From the NCBI RefSeq assembly GCF_000003815.2, contig NC_049982.1, positions 8,870,717 through 8,934,716 of the forward strand: DNA of 64,000 bases. The letters are read 5' to 3'. Both the position numbers and the translations under genes were made by a program. Within the stretch, counting starts at the first letter, position 1; each line of letters begins with the position of its first letter. The stretch is from Branchiostoma floridae (taxonomy: Eukaryota > Chordata > Leptocardii > Amphioxiformes > Branchiostomatidae). Shown piece after piece: positions 55,301 to 64,000 of the stretch. The notes below the pieces were generated by a model. That model saw only the letters and a program-made list of their open reading frames with translations, ran no database searches and was not told the DNA's origin.

Positions 55301-57484
55301 AAAAAGGAATAGGACGTTAAATGGAGGTCCTATTTTTGAAGCGAACCCAGCACACTTATTGAAAAGAGTAAGGGTCCTTCCCGGTAATGACGTAAGCGGA
55401 TCCATTACATTTGTCCGAAAATGTAACATGTGCTCTTTAGTATAAACCTGGTGTATTGCGCCATCAGGCGGTTTACCACATGCAATACAAACAAAATACA
55501 CGTCACGTCCATACAACATAAATCTATAGATGACCACAGCAGGGGAATGACCTTTCGCGTCACCAAAGACGTATACCTAACATCGTCCCAGTGCACACAC
55601 ATATACATTGTTCATATTCTATATTGAACTATTCTTACTGTGTGCATTCAAGTATAATGATAAGAAAACGAATATATCAGCAGAATATGAAGAATCAAAG
55701 AACCGATCATTGGGTCATGTGGGGATAATGCTATTGTTTTCTTTGCCCAATGGGGCAAGGGAGACCGAAGTGTGTCTTTCAAGTTTCACACGCTTGATGT
55801 TATCAGATAATTTGTTATTGTAGTATGATCCACCCGCCAACACTACGGCACCCAAATATGGTTCTCATCTCATTAGGAATATGAATTACGGCTGAATGTC
55901 GATGTATACAGCTGTGTGGAAATTATCATTAACTTGGTTGATTATCAAGTACCCCTTTCTTTGTTCCCGTGTGAACCTGCCTTATTTCCCACTGAGATAA
56001 ACGATCAGAATGACAAGGGTTCAAAGGCTAATTTGTTCAAACTGCCATGTTTAGGTTTACGCCCTTTCAACTGTGCTCAGTCCTTCTTGAAAAACAAAAA
56101 CAAATCCAATGTGATAACTAAGAGGAAAATACTAGTATGAGTAGTAAACGGGAATTCGTCTTACTTTCATATCGAAATTTATTTACATATATGTCCGATC
56201 CATGTATAGTCCTAACTCCTAAGAAACAAATGATTTTAGAAATCTACAGACAATCGTATGTCAATGACCGCTATAAAGGTCATTCTTTTTCACCGGCGCA
56301 AAAATAGACTGTTGACATCTCTCTAGATGTAAATCATGTAGTTTGCTAGAATGGCGGTTTGTGGGCTTAATAGAAGGTTAGGGTGTACGAGAGAGCAGTT
56401 AGTCGTGCACTGTTATACAAAAACAATAACATACCAGAAAGGCAACATTTTCGTGAAAATGCAGAATGTTTTTAGCAATTTTTGTCGGGTGGTGCGGAAG
56501 GGCGAAGATTATCTTTCTCGTTAAACACGTTTGATTTAACGGGATAATTTTCTATTGTGACGCGATTGACTTATGTCTACATCAGTTATACTAAGTCTTG
56601 TGCAACACGTAAATTAGGTTTATTGCACTACTATTCAATTTCGTTGGATGGCAGGCATTTATTTTTGTACCCAAAGTCTGATAGTACTTAGTTAAACTCC
56701 TTTCTTGTTTGTCGCAACCTGCATGTTAAAAATGTGGAATTTGTGATGTCATGATAGTATCTCCTGATTGATGTCACCGCGTACGCAGATGGCCGGATTG
56801 CAGCGCTGATAACAACACCTTCTCTTGTTGTTTTCTGTCAACATGCCAAATATGATGTCACTTTGCATCACTGCGATGAACGTGCGGGTCACCAGGTCAC
56901 TGATACTTGGTGCCAGTCCCAAAACTATTAGCCATGCACCACCGACCTGTGTAACATTTCTTTAATTACTGTGACAAAAAGAAACCGCACTCAACACTTT
57001 CATATTTCAAACCACACAGACTTACCACTATCTGTCCAGTCGTAATTTCACTAAGATTTGAAAACTGGTAACAAAATCTGTACACAATGGCAGGTAGCAT
57101 ATGACGCCGTCCCCGGGTGCACCTGGGCACTGATGACTAATTTCATCCAAGGTCGTTTCCTTATGATAGTCAATATAGCAGGCTTTCGAGGGGTCTTTTT
57201 ACACTGCTATATCTGCTGAATACAGAATGCTTTCCGATTACTGTCGTAGTCATTATTAGTAAACGCAGCCTTTAGAACACGGCGATGATTAAAAATAGGT
57301 CGTCGTCAGACACAAGGCGAGAATATTAGGAGTGCATCAGAAGCCCGTTTCGAGGCTATCCTTAATTAACTTGGCTTCGTGATAGAGCGAAGTTCTTCGA
57401 TAACTATCCACAGACGATCTAGTCTCGCCAAACACCCGGCCAGAGACGGTCGGATATTCGGTAGCTTCTTAAAGAATTGCCACC
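55301..57484. other. Intergenic upstream of gene F
   Basis: No exon or domain signature on either strand. The promoter of gene F must lie near the end, but I cannot point to a clear core element. Confidence 0.4.
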
Positions 57485-60400
57485 ATGAGGTGAGTAGAAA
57501 TGGTTTCTTTTAAAAGGTTCTTACAAATGTTTTACACGGCTTTTAAAAAACAGTCGGTAACGTTGTGAATAAGTTTTGCGGGATATTTGGTCAGCCAGAC
57601 CCATGGTTGGTGACGGGAAAAGTGGGCGGTGAGCTCGCACAGGCGACTGGAGCGCACTGCCTCGGAGTGAGACTGAGAAATAGCAAAATTTTTCTTGTCA
57701 CTTGTCATCACGGATTTTACTACTTACTAATGGCAGAAAGACTCTTATCAGTTATTACCTTGATACTAATCTCAGTTTACGGTGATTCAAGATCAAAGCA
57801 TTTGTTCAGGTAAACTCAGTTTGTTTGCAGACCAAGGTTTAAAAACGTAGCAGTACAAATTATGTGATCATTTGGAGCCACTGTAGAAGGTTCCGCCATT
57901 CTCGAGGAGATTCGGCCGTATTTGTTGATGACCCAAAGATCCCCAAATCTTAAGTCACCAGAGACCTGAACGTATTTTGCACTTAAAATTTGCCCCTCAC
58001 ATTAGACGGGGGCTCGGGGATCTGCGACCAAAATCGCACGATGGCCAAGAGACAAATGACATTAGGAGCTCGGAGACCTGTCGGCCTACCTATTTCCCCG
58101 CTGTGTGCCAGGGCCTATGCCTTTTCGGACAAACAAAACGTTCTAGGAGTCCCGAAACTGTTGACGGTCTGCCTCTCTGATAAATTATGCTCTCGAGATC
58201 GATACAAATCAGCGAACCATCTCACATGTAAAATTCAACCGAGAATCAAGCTACTACAATAATTATTATAAGTGAGTTTTTCGCTTGATTATCGGTTGAA
58301 TTTGTGTCAGAGTATATATATGCTTGTGTAGTAGGAGACTTGTGTAACAATGATTTGGTGGCCATCCAGTTCATCAGGAATAGATTTTGGTATCCTGACC
58401 TCATGAAGAATGATTGAAGACCTTTATTGTACATATATACCCACTGGGTTACAGGTCGCAACAAAATAATAGTTGACAGATACATGAACTATATACAATG
58501 TCAACTAACACAGGAATCATATTCTACTAAGTGGATTTGACTTCTTCTCGCTTCTTTGTTATACTGGAAAAGATGTACTTTACAATCAAAGGTTGGTATA
58601 AATTCATTCGATATAATTCGTTCCTGTTACTGAGGTGCATGAAATAGGCAGACTCCCCTGGCCGTATTTGTTCAATTTCTACTATTTCACCACCTATCCG
58701 CGTCGCCTGGTAGAGGCGTAATGATAAACATAGAAGAAGTTTATTTGCAAGTCTGGGCCATTGCTATGCTACGAGTTTATGCATGATTTTGTATTTGACG
58801 TGCTGACAGGGCTTGCCAACTTCTGTGCACAAGTAATGCTTCTATTTTTGCCACGCCTCCATAATGACAGAATAATTGCTACTACGTGACAAACGACACG
58901 TACGTAGATATCAAATCTTCACTCATCGCGCCCGCTGGCTGCAGATATGTGATAGAACACCAGAGGGAGCATTTGGACATGCTGACTGCTTGCTTGACTG
59001 CCCTGACTGTAACTTGTCCGACCGGTCTGTCATATGTACATGTGATTAGGGCTGGGTACCGGTACAGAAAATTCAGGTCCAGGTCCGGTTCAGGTCCAGA
59101 GGATCAGGTCCAGGTCCGGACCTGAACCTGGACCTGATTCAGTATGACTCATACCAATGGTCCATTTCACTACAAAGAAATCTGTTTGGTGGAGTATTAG
59201 ACTTACACTGGCGTTTTAAAATCCTACAACGCTAACTGCACCTGTAGGATTGACTGTAAACCTTGGTAGAAATTACTATAAACTCTACTCTACTTCACTC
59301 TTGTCATTTTCTTCCAACTGCAAGCGCCAAAACGTGTGAATGTCTGATGGAATAATATGTTAATTTTCTAATCGGTCCAACATCCGGTCCACCTAATTTT
59401 TTCAGGTCCGGTTTTTCTGGACCGGTCCAATAAGAAAAACCGGTTTTGTACCAATACCCAGCCCTACGTGTGATATATTGCGTCAGTGACCGTTGGGGGT
59501 GCAGCCCTGGTCGGGCTCTAAAGTCAGACTCTTGTGATAATAATAAAACGTGTCGGCCAGTTATTTCTACAGCTTGTAACGCTGAAGAAGATTGGATTTG
59601 GTCACTCGAAGCGTCCTGAAGTACATCTTCAATGTTTATCCATTTGTAGACATTGCCTTTAAATATTGTTTACATGGATGTTAAACATTCATGAACCTTG
59701 TTAAAATTTTCCTTGTCTGGTGGCTTTCGCTAAAATCCCGACAGCCAGACGTCAGGTGCCCTGGCAGTGTACGGTAATGTACCGGAGGCTGCCTGATAGG
59801 GTATCAACTGCTTTTCACCGCTCGGTCGGGCTGTTGAGTTCCTGTTGCAAACCTCGTGAACTTTATTTACATAATAAATGAGCTACTGGTAAGCAAGACA
59901 TATGAGAAACTTAAAATACTAGTACATGTAATTTCATGTCGTCGTGAGATCTACAAACCCTTGTTCTTTCCATTTTAGGGTCATCATCGGCCTCGTGGTT
60001 TGTCTGACCGTTGTGCTGTATGTGGCTCCTGTCGGCGGAAGGCGAGTGAGAAGTGCGTATTGGAATTGTCATATTTGATCATACACCCACTTGTGCAAAC
60101 TAGCCAGGGTATCAGCTGATGATGAAGGTTTGCTTCATGCACCCTAAGACTTATGTAAAAGACTGAAAGTCTGACTTTTAGTTGAAAATCCGCAATGTTA
60201 CAATTTCATTTAGCTTCATGTATTTTACGTATTGTACTAAAGACAGCCAAACACATGTGTCTACCTTGCAGAAAGGTGTAAGCCGTTGGAGTTTCCAGAC
60301 ACGACAAGGGATTGCGACAAGGCGCCGAATGCAGAAGGCTGGTACCCCGATAAAACCGTCTGCACGTTTGAGTGCAGGGAGGGATGTGTGAGGGACAAAG

Positions 60401-63400
60401 GAAAGAGCAGAAGAGTTTGCAAGGTCAGGGGCAGGTCAAAATGGTGGAAGCCTGCAGGAACCGGACTGAAGTGTCTTTGTGAGTGGCCAACTTTAAATGT
60501 GCATCTCTAGAATAGTATGAACCGTCTGCATGTTTGACTGCAGGGAGGGATGTGTGAGGGGCAAAGGAAAGAGCATGGTGGGTTGGAGGACGCAGACTCC
60601 AGTGTACTTTTTAGTGGTCAAACATTATTCTAGAATTTTATGAGATTGCGGGCGATTNNNNNNNNNNNNNNNNNNNNNNNNNNNNNNNNNNNNNNNNNNN
60701 NNNNNNNNNNNNNNNNNNNNNNNNNNNNNNNNNNNNNNNNNNNNNNNNNNNNNNNNNNNNNNNNNNNNNNNNNNNNNNNNNNNNNNNNNNNNNNNNNNNN
60801 NNNNNNNNNNNNNNNNNNNNNNNNNNNNNNNNNNNNNNNNNNNNNNNNNNNNNNNNNNNNNNNNNNNNNNNNNNNNNNNNNNNNNNNNNNNNNNNNNNNN
60901 NNNNNNNNNNNNNNNNNNNNNNNNNNNNNNNNNNNNNNNNNNNNNNNNNNNNNNNNNNNNNNNNNNNNNNNNNNNNNNNNNNNNNNNNNNNNNNNNNNNN
61001 NNNNNNNNNNNNNNNNNNNNNNNNNNNNNNNNNNNNNNNNNNNNNNNNNTGTAAAAAAGATGAGATTTTCATGACCAGGTGAATACGTTGTCAGTACGTA
61101 GAGTGACAGGATGTCAGTGAGGGAGAAGATGCCATACGTGTCGGAGTGGCATGCAAGTAGAGGTCGGAGGTGGTCGAACTTGCCCTTAGGCCTGGCTCAC
61201 AATTCCCGACCCGGGGCCCGGCCGGGTAGCTTTCGGGAATGAAAAATATGATAAGAAATGCAACAAAAGACACAAAACATGGAAAAAATAGTCAGGGGCA
61301 TAATTTGTGTATATTCCTGGGTAGATATTTTTATTTTTCGTTTTTACAAACAGCCCGGCCGGATCCCGGTTGGGAATTGTGACCTAAGCCTTAATCAGAC
61401 ATGACAGTACATCGACAATACAGATGTTTCGTTGGTTACTCCAGGCCGTACCTGTTACCGCCCCCCACCAGCGGTGACGAACACGACCGGCCCCTGTAAG
61501 TATGGGGACTACGCGGCAGGGGTAACCTGCACCTACCAGTGCGCCGATGGGTACGTCAAGGTCGGCGGAGACCACAGCAAGTTGTGTAACAATGGGAAAT
61601 GGACCGGAGCTGACCTTATATGTGGTTAGTACCATTAACATCATTACTGTTTTCGAATCTCCAAGTAGCTCAGACATATTGGTTGGTTAGTCGGTATCCA
61701 CGGGCCTAAACAGTATCCATGGCATGGTTGGCAGATTAATGTATACCGTCTTGCCAACCGAAAGATCTGCTTACTGCTATCAATAGGAAATAGCAACGCT
61801 CTGACACGAAAGGAAAAAAAAGAGTTGCGCCATCATGTTAATATTGCTTAGTACGTACATCTAAGATGTGATATTTTTTACCAAATTGGTCATATGCGTT
61901 TTTCTACCAATCAAGAAGCGGAGCCTGACGTCGACGGAAACTGGGCAACGTGGGGATCCTGGGCAAGCTGTGACGTCACGTGTGGGGGCGGAGTCCAGAC
62001 CAGAACCCGGACCTGTACCAACCCTGAACCGTCCGGGGGAGGGGCTGACTGTGTGGGCAACCCTTCCCAGACCAGGGAGTGTAATGGCTGGCAATGCCCT
62101 GGTAACTTATCTCGAACGTACCTTCTGCACATAAGTGTGGCAAAAACTACTATAAAACTATACAAGTCATGAAAGTCTTGATTAACAAAGAATGCTGTAG
62201 CGATTCATCCTCAACTATGCCAATGAGGTCCTGATTTGCATGATTTATGTTCGTATGTATTCCTTAACTCTCGCATGCCATGAAATCCCCCTTTTTACCG
62301 TATATGCAATTCTCATTCATTATGTACATGATGTCTTCATTAGCATATCAAATATTTGATTTTCCTCGGCCTCTCATCGACATAAGTAACACGAATAGGC
62401 CAATCATAGTACATTGTGGATTTGTAAAATCTTCACCTTTTTTTATTTTTGTCGTACATTATGAACATGTTTTAAATGAGTCAATTACTATGTTCACCAC
62501 CACCACTCTACCCACCGACAGACTGCTCGCGTGTATGTGACGTGGGGACGCTGAACGCCGCCTGTGACGCCTGCACCTGCGACGGACACGTGCTCACCGG
62601 GCACGTCATGGACACCAGGCGTGTTCCGCTCAGTGACGCTGACATCTTCTACGCCGAGAGGCCAGACGAAAGCGTGGCCTCTACCGACGCGATGGGGAAC
62701 TTCGGGTTGACCGGCGCCTGCGCACAAGGAGTAGAGATCATCGTCAAAAGGAGGGGGTACTTTGACGCTCGTGCAAACTCCGAGCAAGTAGATGCTACGA
62801 CGTCATCTGTACGAGTAAACATGTCCGCCATAGGTAAATATTCATCCAACGGAGGCGTATCTTTTCCCGGTTATTGTGAAAGTTGACCATCACAAAGATG
62901 TTCCTCACTCTGTTCCACCATGAGATTTTACAGATTTTCTTTTATTTTTACAGTACCGCCAGTCATAGATCAACATCCACAGTCCAAGAAGCGAATCGCG
63001 GGCCAAGACGTGACGTTCTGCTGCGCTGCACATGGCAACCCGCCGATCTCCTCATACGAATGGTAAGTGCAGCAGTGCTGGACAATCGTTTCTTCCAATA
63101 TTATGCGAGAGACAGGTTATGCTTCCATCTTTAGTTTCCTTTTTGCCTTGATTCCACTTTCACGCCAAAGGTAAGGGTGTCGTTTTATTGGGCAATGTTG
63201 TGTTTTCCAAGTCCATATAGCGCCACCGCAATATGACGAAAATTGTCATCTTGAAATTGCCTCTAAAAAGTTTATGAAATTAGCCAGTTTGTCTTCCAAC
63301 TGTTTCTGCCGCAAGATGTGAACGCTTCCTTCCGATATTTTTGGCTGTAAACTGGGGCCTCCATTCTACCATACATAACATAAAGCAGGGACGCAAGCTA

Positions 63401-63691
63401 GAAGGGCGAGCTCAAGAAGACACAATGTTTCACAGTATAGACAAAACACGATGTTTTGGGCGTATTTGGACATTCGCAGGCCGGTTTGTCTTATCTGGAG
63501 ACTTACAATCCCCTGTTATGTACACACCTCCAGGTTCAAGGACGGCCTCGTGTTGGATGAGGCTGTCTACAACTACGACGAGACGCTCACCATCACCGCC
63601 CTGACCGTGGGTGACTCCGGAAACTACCGATGCCGAGCCAACAGCGATGCAGGGGCCAAGTATTCAGATGAGGCAACCCTTAATGTCGAGG
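57485..63691 (+). CDS. Gene F: CILP-like protein with N-terminal CCPs, 3' partial
   Basis: Exons 57485-57489 (ATGAG), 59979-60052 (signal), 60272-60478 (CCP1), 61445-61624 (CCP2), 61916-62101 (TSP1), 62522-62833 (CILP-like beta-sandwich), 62954-63062 plus 63534-63691 (Ig); phases agree throughout and 410 codons are visible. TSP1, carboxypeptidase-regulatory-like and Ig domains together are the hallmark of cartilage intermediate layer proteins (CILP), secreted matrix glycoproteins. Two sushi modules in front, from the cassette shared with genes B and E, are not part of vertebrate CILP as I know it. A 392-bp gap lies between CCP1 and CCP2, so an exon could be hidden. The gene continues past the window. 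Confidence 0.8.
57490..59978. other. Intron 1 of gene F
   Basis: No exon seen. Contains a possible retroelement 3' end (58405-58490, GACCTTTATTGTACATATAT) and the hAT-like MITE at 59047-59466. Confidence 0.5.
59047..59466. mobile_element. hAT-like MITE
   Basis: A 420-bp element: left TAGGGCTGGGTACCGGTAC, right GTACCAATACCCAGCCCTA. Flanks CATGTGAT (59039-59046) and CGTGTGAT (59467-59474) are an 8-bp target duplication with one mismatch, the hAT length. The inside is full of CAGGTCC/GGACCTG words and has no frame. Confidence 0.75.
59979..60052 (+). CDS. Gene F exon: signal peptide core
   Basis: A 74-bp exon, phase 2 in and 1 out: VIIGLVVCLTVVLYVAPVGG then RRVR. It differs from gene B by a few residues and has the same length. 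Confidence 0.87.
60272..60478 (+). CDS. Gene F exon: CCP1
   Basis: A 207-bp phase 1-1 exon: [55 protein letters not shown]. It is nearly identical to gene B CCP1, so B and F share a recent 5' duplication. Confidence 0.87.
60519..60617 (+). pseudogene. Truncated extra CCP1 exon
   Basis: ACCGTCTGCATGTTTGACTG and GGGAGGGATGTGTGAGG match the middle of CCP1, and GGAGGACGCAGACTCCAGTG matches its end. It is closer to gene B (ATGTTTGAC) than to its neighbour (ACGTTTGAG). The 5' third is missing and the donor is TTTTAGTGG instead of TTGTGAGTGG. Confidence 0.75.
60658..61049. other. Assembly gap (392 N)
   Basis: In the intron between CCP1 and CCP2 of gene F. Confidence 0.99.
61186..61393. mobile_element. 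MITE related to 22991-23185
   Basis: TTAGGCCTGGCTCACAATTC at the left pairs imperfectly with GAATTGTGACCTAAGCCTTA at the right. The inside has GGGCCCGGCCGGGTAGCTTT like the other copy. It ends 51 bp before the CCP2 exon. Confidence 0.7.
61445..61624 (+). CDS. Gene F exon: CCP2
   Basis: A 180-bp phase 1-1 exon after CTCCAG: RTCYRPPPAVTNTTGPC, YAAGVTCTYQCADGYVKVG, SKLCNNGKWTGADLICG. The terminal NNGKWTGADLIC matches CCP2 of genes B and E. Confidence 0.87.
61916..62101 (+). CDS. Gene F exon: TSP1 module
   Basis: GNWATWGSWASCDVTCG, GVQTRTRTC, GADCVGNPSQTRECN, GWQCPG; six cysteines. Two AGs in the same phase could be the acceptor (exon start 61916 or 61919), one residue apart. Donor GTAACT. Confidence 0.88.
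62522..62833 (+). CDS. Gene F exon: CILP-like regulatory beta-sandwich
   Basis: A 312-bp phase 1-1 exon after ACCGACAG. It starts with a cysteine knot, DCSRVCDVGTLNAACDACTC, then GHVLTGHVMDTRRVPLSDAD, STDAMGNFGLTG and IIVKRRGYFDAR: the strand pattern of carboxypeptidase-regulatory-like domains (G.V.D....P...A.....T...G.F.L). In CILP this region sits beside TSP1 and Ig, as here. Confidence 0.82.
62954..63691 (+). CDS. Gene F exons: Ig-like domain split by a phase-2 intron
   Basis: Exon 62954-63062 gives PPVIDQHPQSKKRIAGQDVT, FCCAAHGNPPISSYEW; the Trp codon TG/G is split. Exon 63534-63691 gives FKDGLVLDEAVYNYDE, TLTITALTVGDSGNYRC, RANSDAGAKYSDEATLNVE. Cys...W...L.I..L...D.G.Y.C is the I-set Ig signature. 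Confidence 0.9.
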
Positions 63692-64000
63692 GTAAGCACA
63701 TAATATGATGAAAACATGTCCCCCTTACATATAATGTAAAAGATGTGGGAACTGTGTAGAAAACATAAATCTATCTCTTCCAAGTCATGATGAGCATGCA
63801 ATTCGTTGGTATGTCCGGAAGGCTGTCTGGCTCACAATATATCTGCTAACCCGAGGAATAGTAGAGAGAAACATGAAGTACTTCTGTTTCTTGTAGTCCT
63901 CCCCCTGGGTCTATTTCCCTTTGGATCAATAATTCTAGAATCATAGAACCTACCTAGTAAGTGCCTAGGCCAAGAAGTGGTTATGTGCGCCTTGTATTGT

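Noticed and set aside
57990-58262. 90-residue frame in gene F intron 1
   Set aside because: No motif, no splice-bounded homolog, and no counterpart in the matching introns of genes B and E.

Overview
The window looks like draft genomic DNA from a cephalochordate (amphioxus, Branchiostoma-type). The evidence is small phase 1-1 exons that each encode one extracellular module (sushi/CCP, EGF, TSP1, Ig), canonical GT-AG introns of a few hundred bases, dense small inverted-repeat elements, tRNA-like SINE sequence, and four runs of N (904-1467, 27121-27220, 48973-49072, 60658-61049). There is no bacterial-style coding. The species is an inference from architecture, not a database match. All genes seen are on the + strand; I found no convincing minus-strand exon.

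Six tandem genes for secreted or matrix proteins can be assembled by splice phase. Gene A (351-10650, 5' end outside the window): CCP, then 15 near-identical EGF exons (2229-7256), one more EGF, then a conserved orphan tail. Gene B (14790-20870): split signal peptide, two CCP, two EGF and the three-exon orphan cassette, whose last exon is frameshifted. Genes C (23823-26019) and D (28280-30692): short proteins made of a signal-peptide exon plus the same three-exon cassette, without CCP or EGF. Gene E (32946-51787): split signal peptide, two CCP, one EGF, 23 calcium-binding EGF exons and three TSP1 modules, about 1298 residues if the gap hides an ordinary exon start. Gene F (57485 to beyond 63691): split signal peptide, two CCP, TSP1, a CILP-like carboxypeptidase-regulatory-like domain and a split Ig domain.

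Two cassettes are re-used. The 5' cassette (an ATG-plus-2-nt first coding exon, a signal exon, CCP1 and CCP2) heads genes B, E and F, which then carry unrelated C-terminal halves. The 3' cassette (here called N, M and C) ends genes A and B and makes up nearly all of C and D. I recognise no known family in N-M-C. It contains an internal RRRR-type furin site and ends in a short, strongly cationic, hydrophobic tail preceded by basic residues, so it could be a processed precursor. This is the best candidate here for an undescribed protein family.

The cluster shows many steps of tandem duplication: conserved introns in the EGF arrays, higher-order repeats, an apparent recombination breakpoint, and several decayed exon copies. 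Introns and intergenic DNA hold Harbinger-like and hAT-like MITEs, snap-back elements, a POU-octamer-rich tandem repeat, and inverted repeats flanking two exons of gene A.
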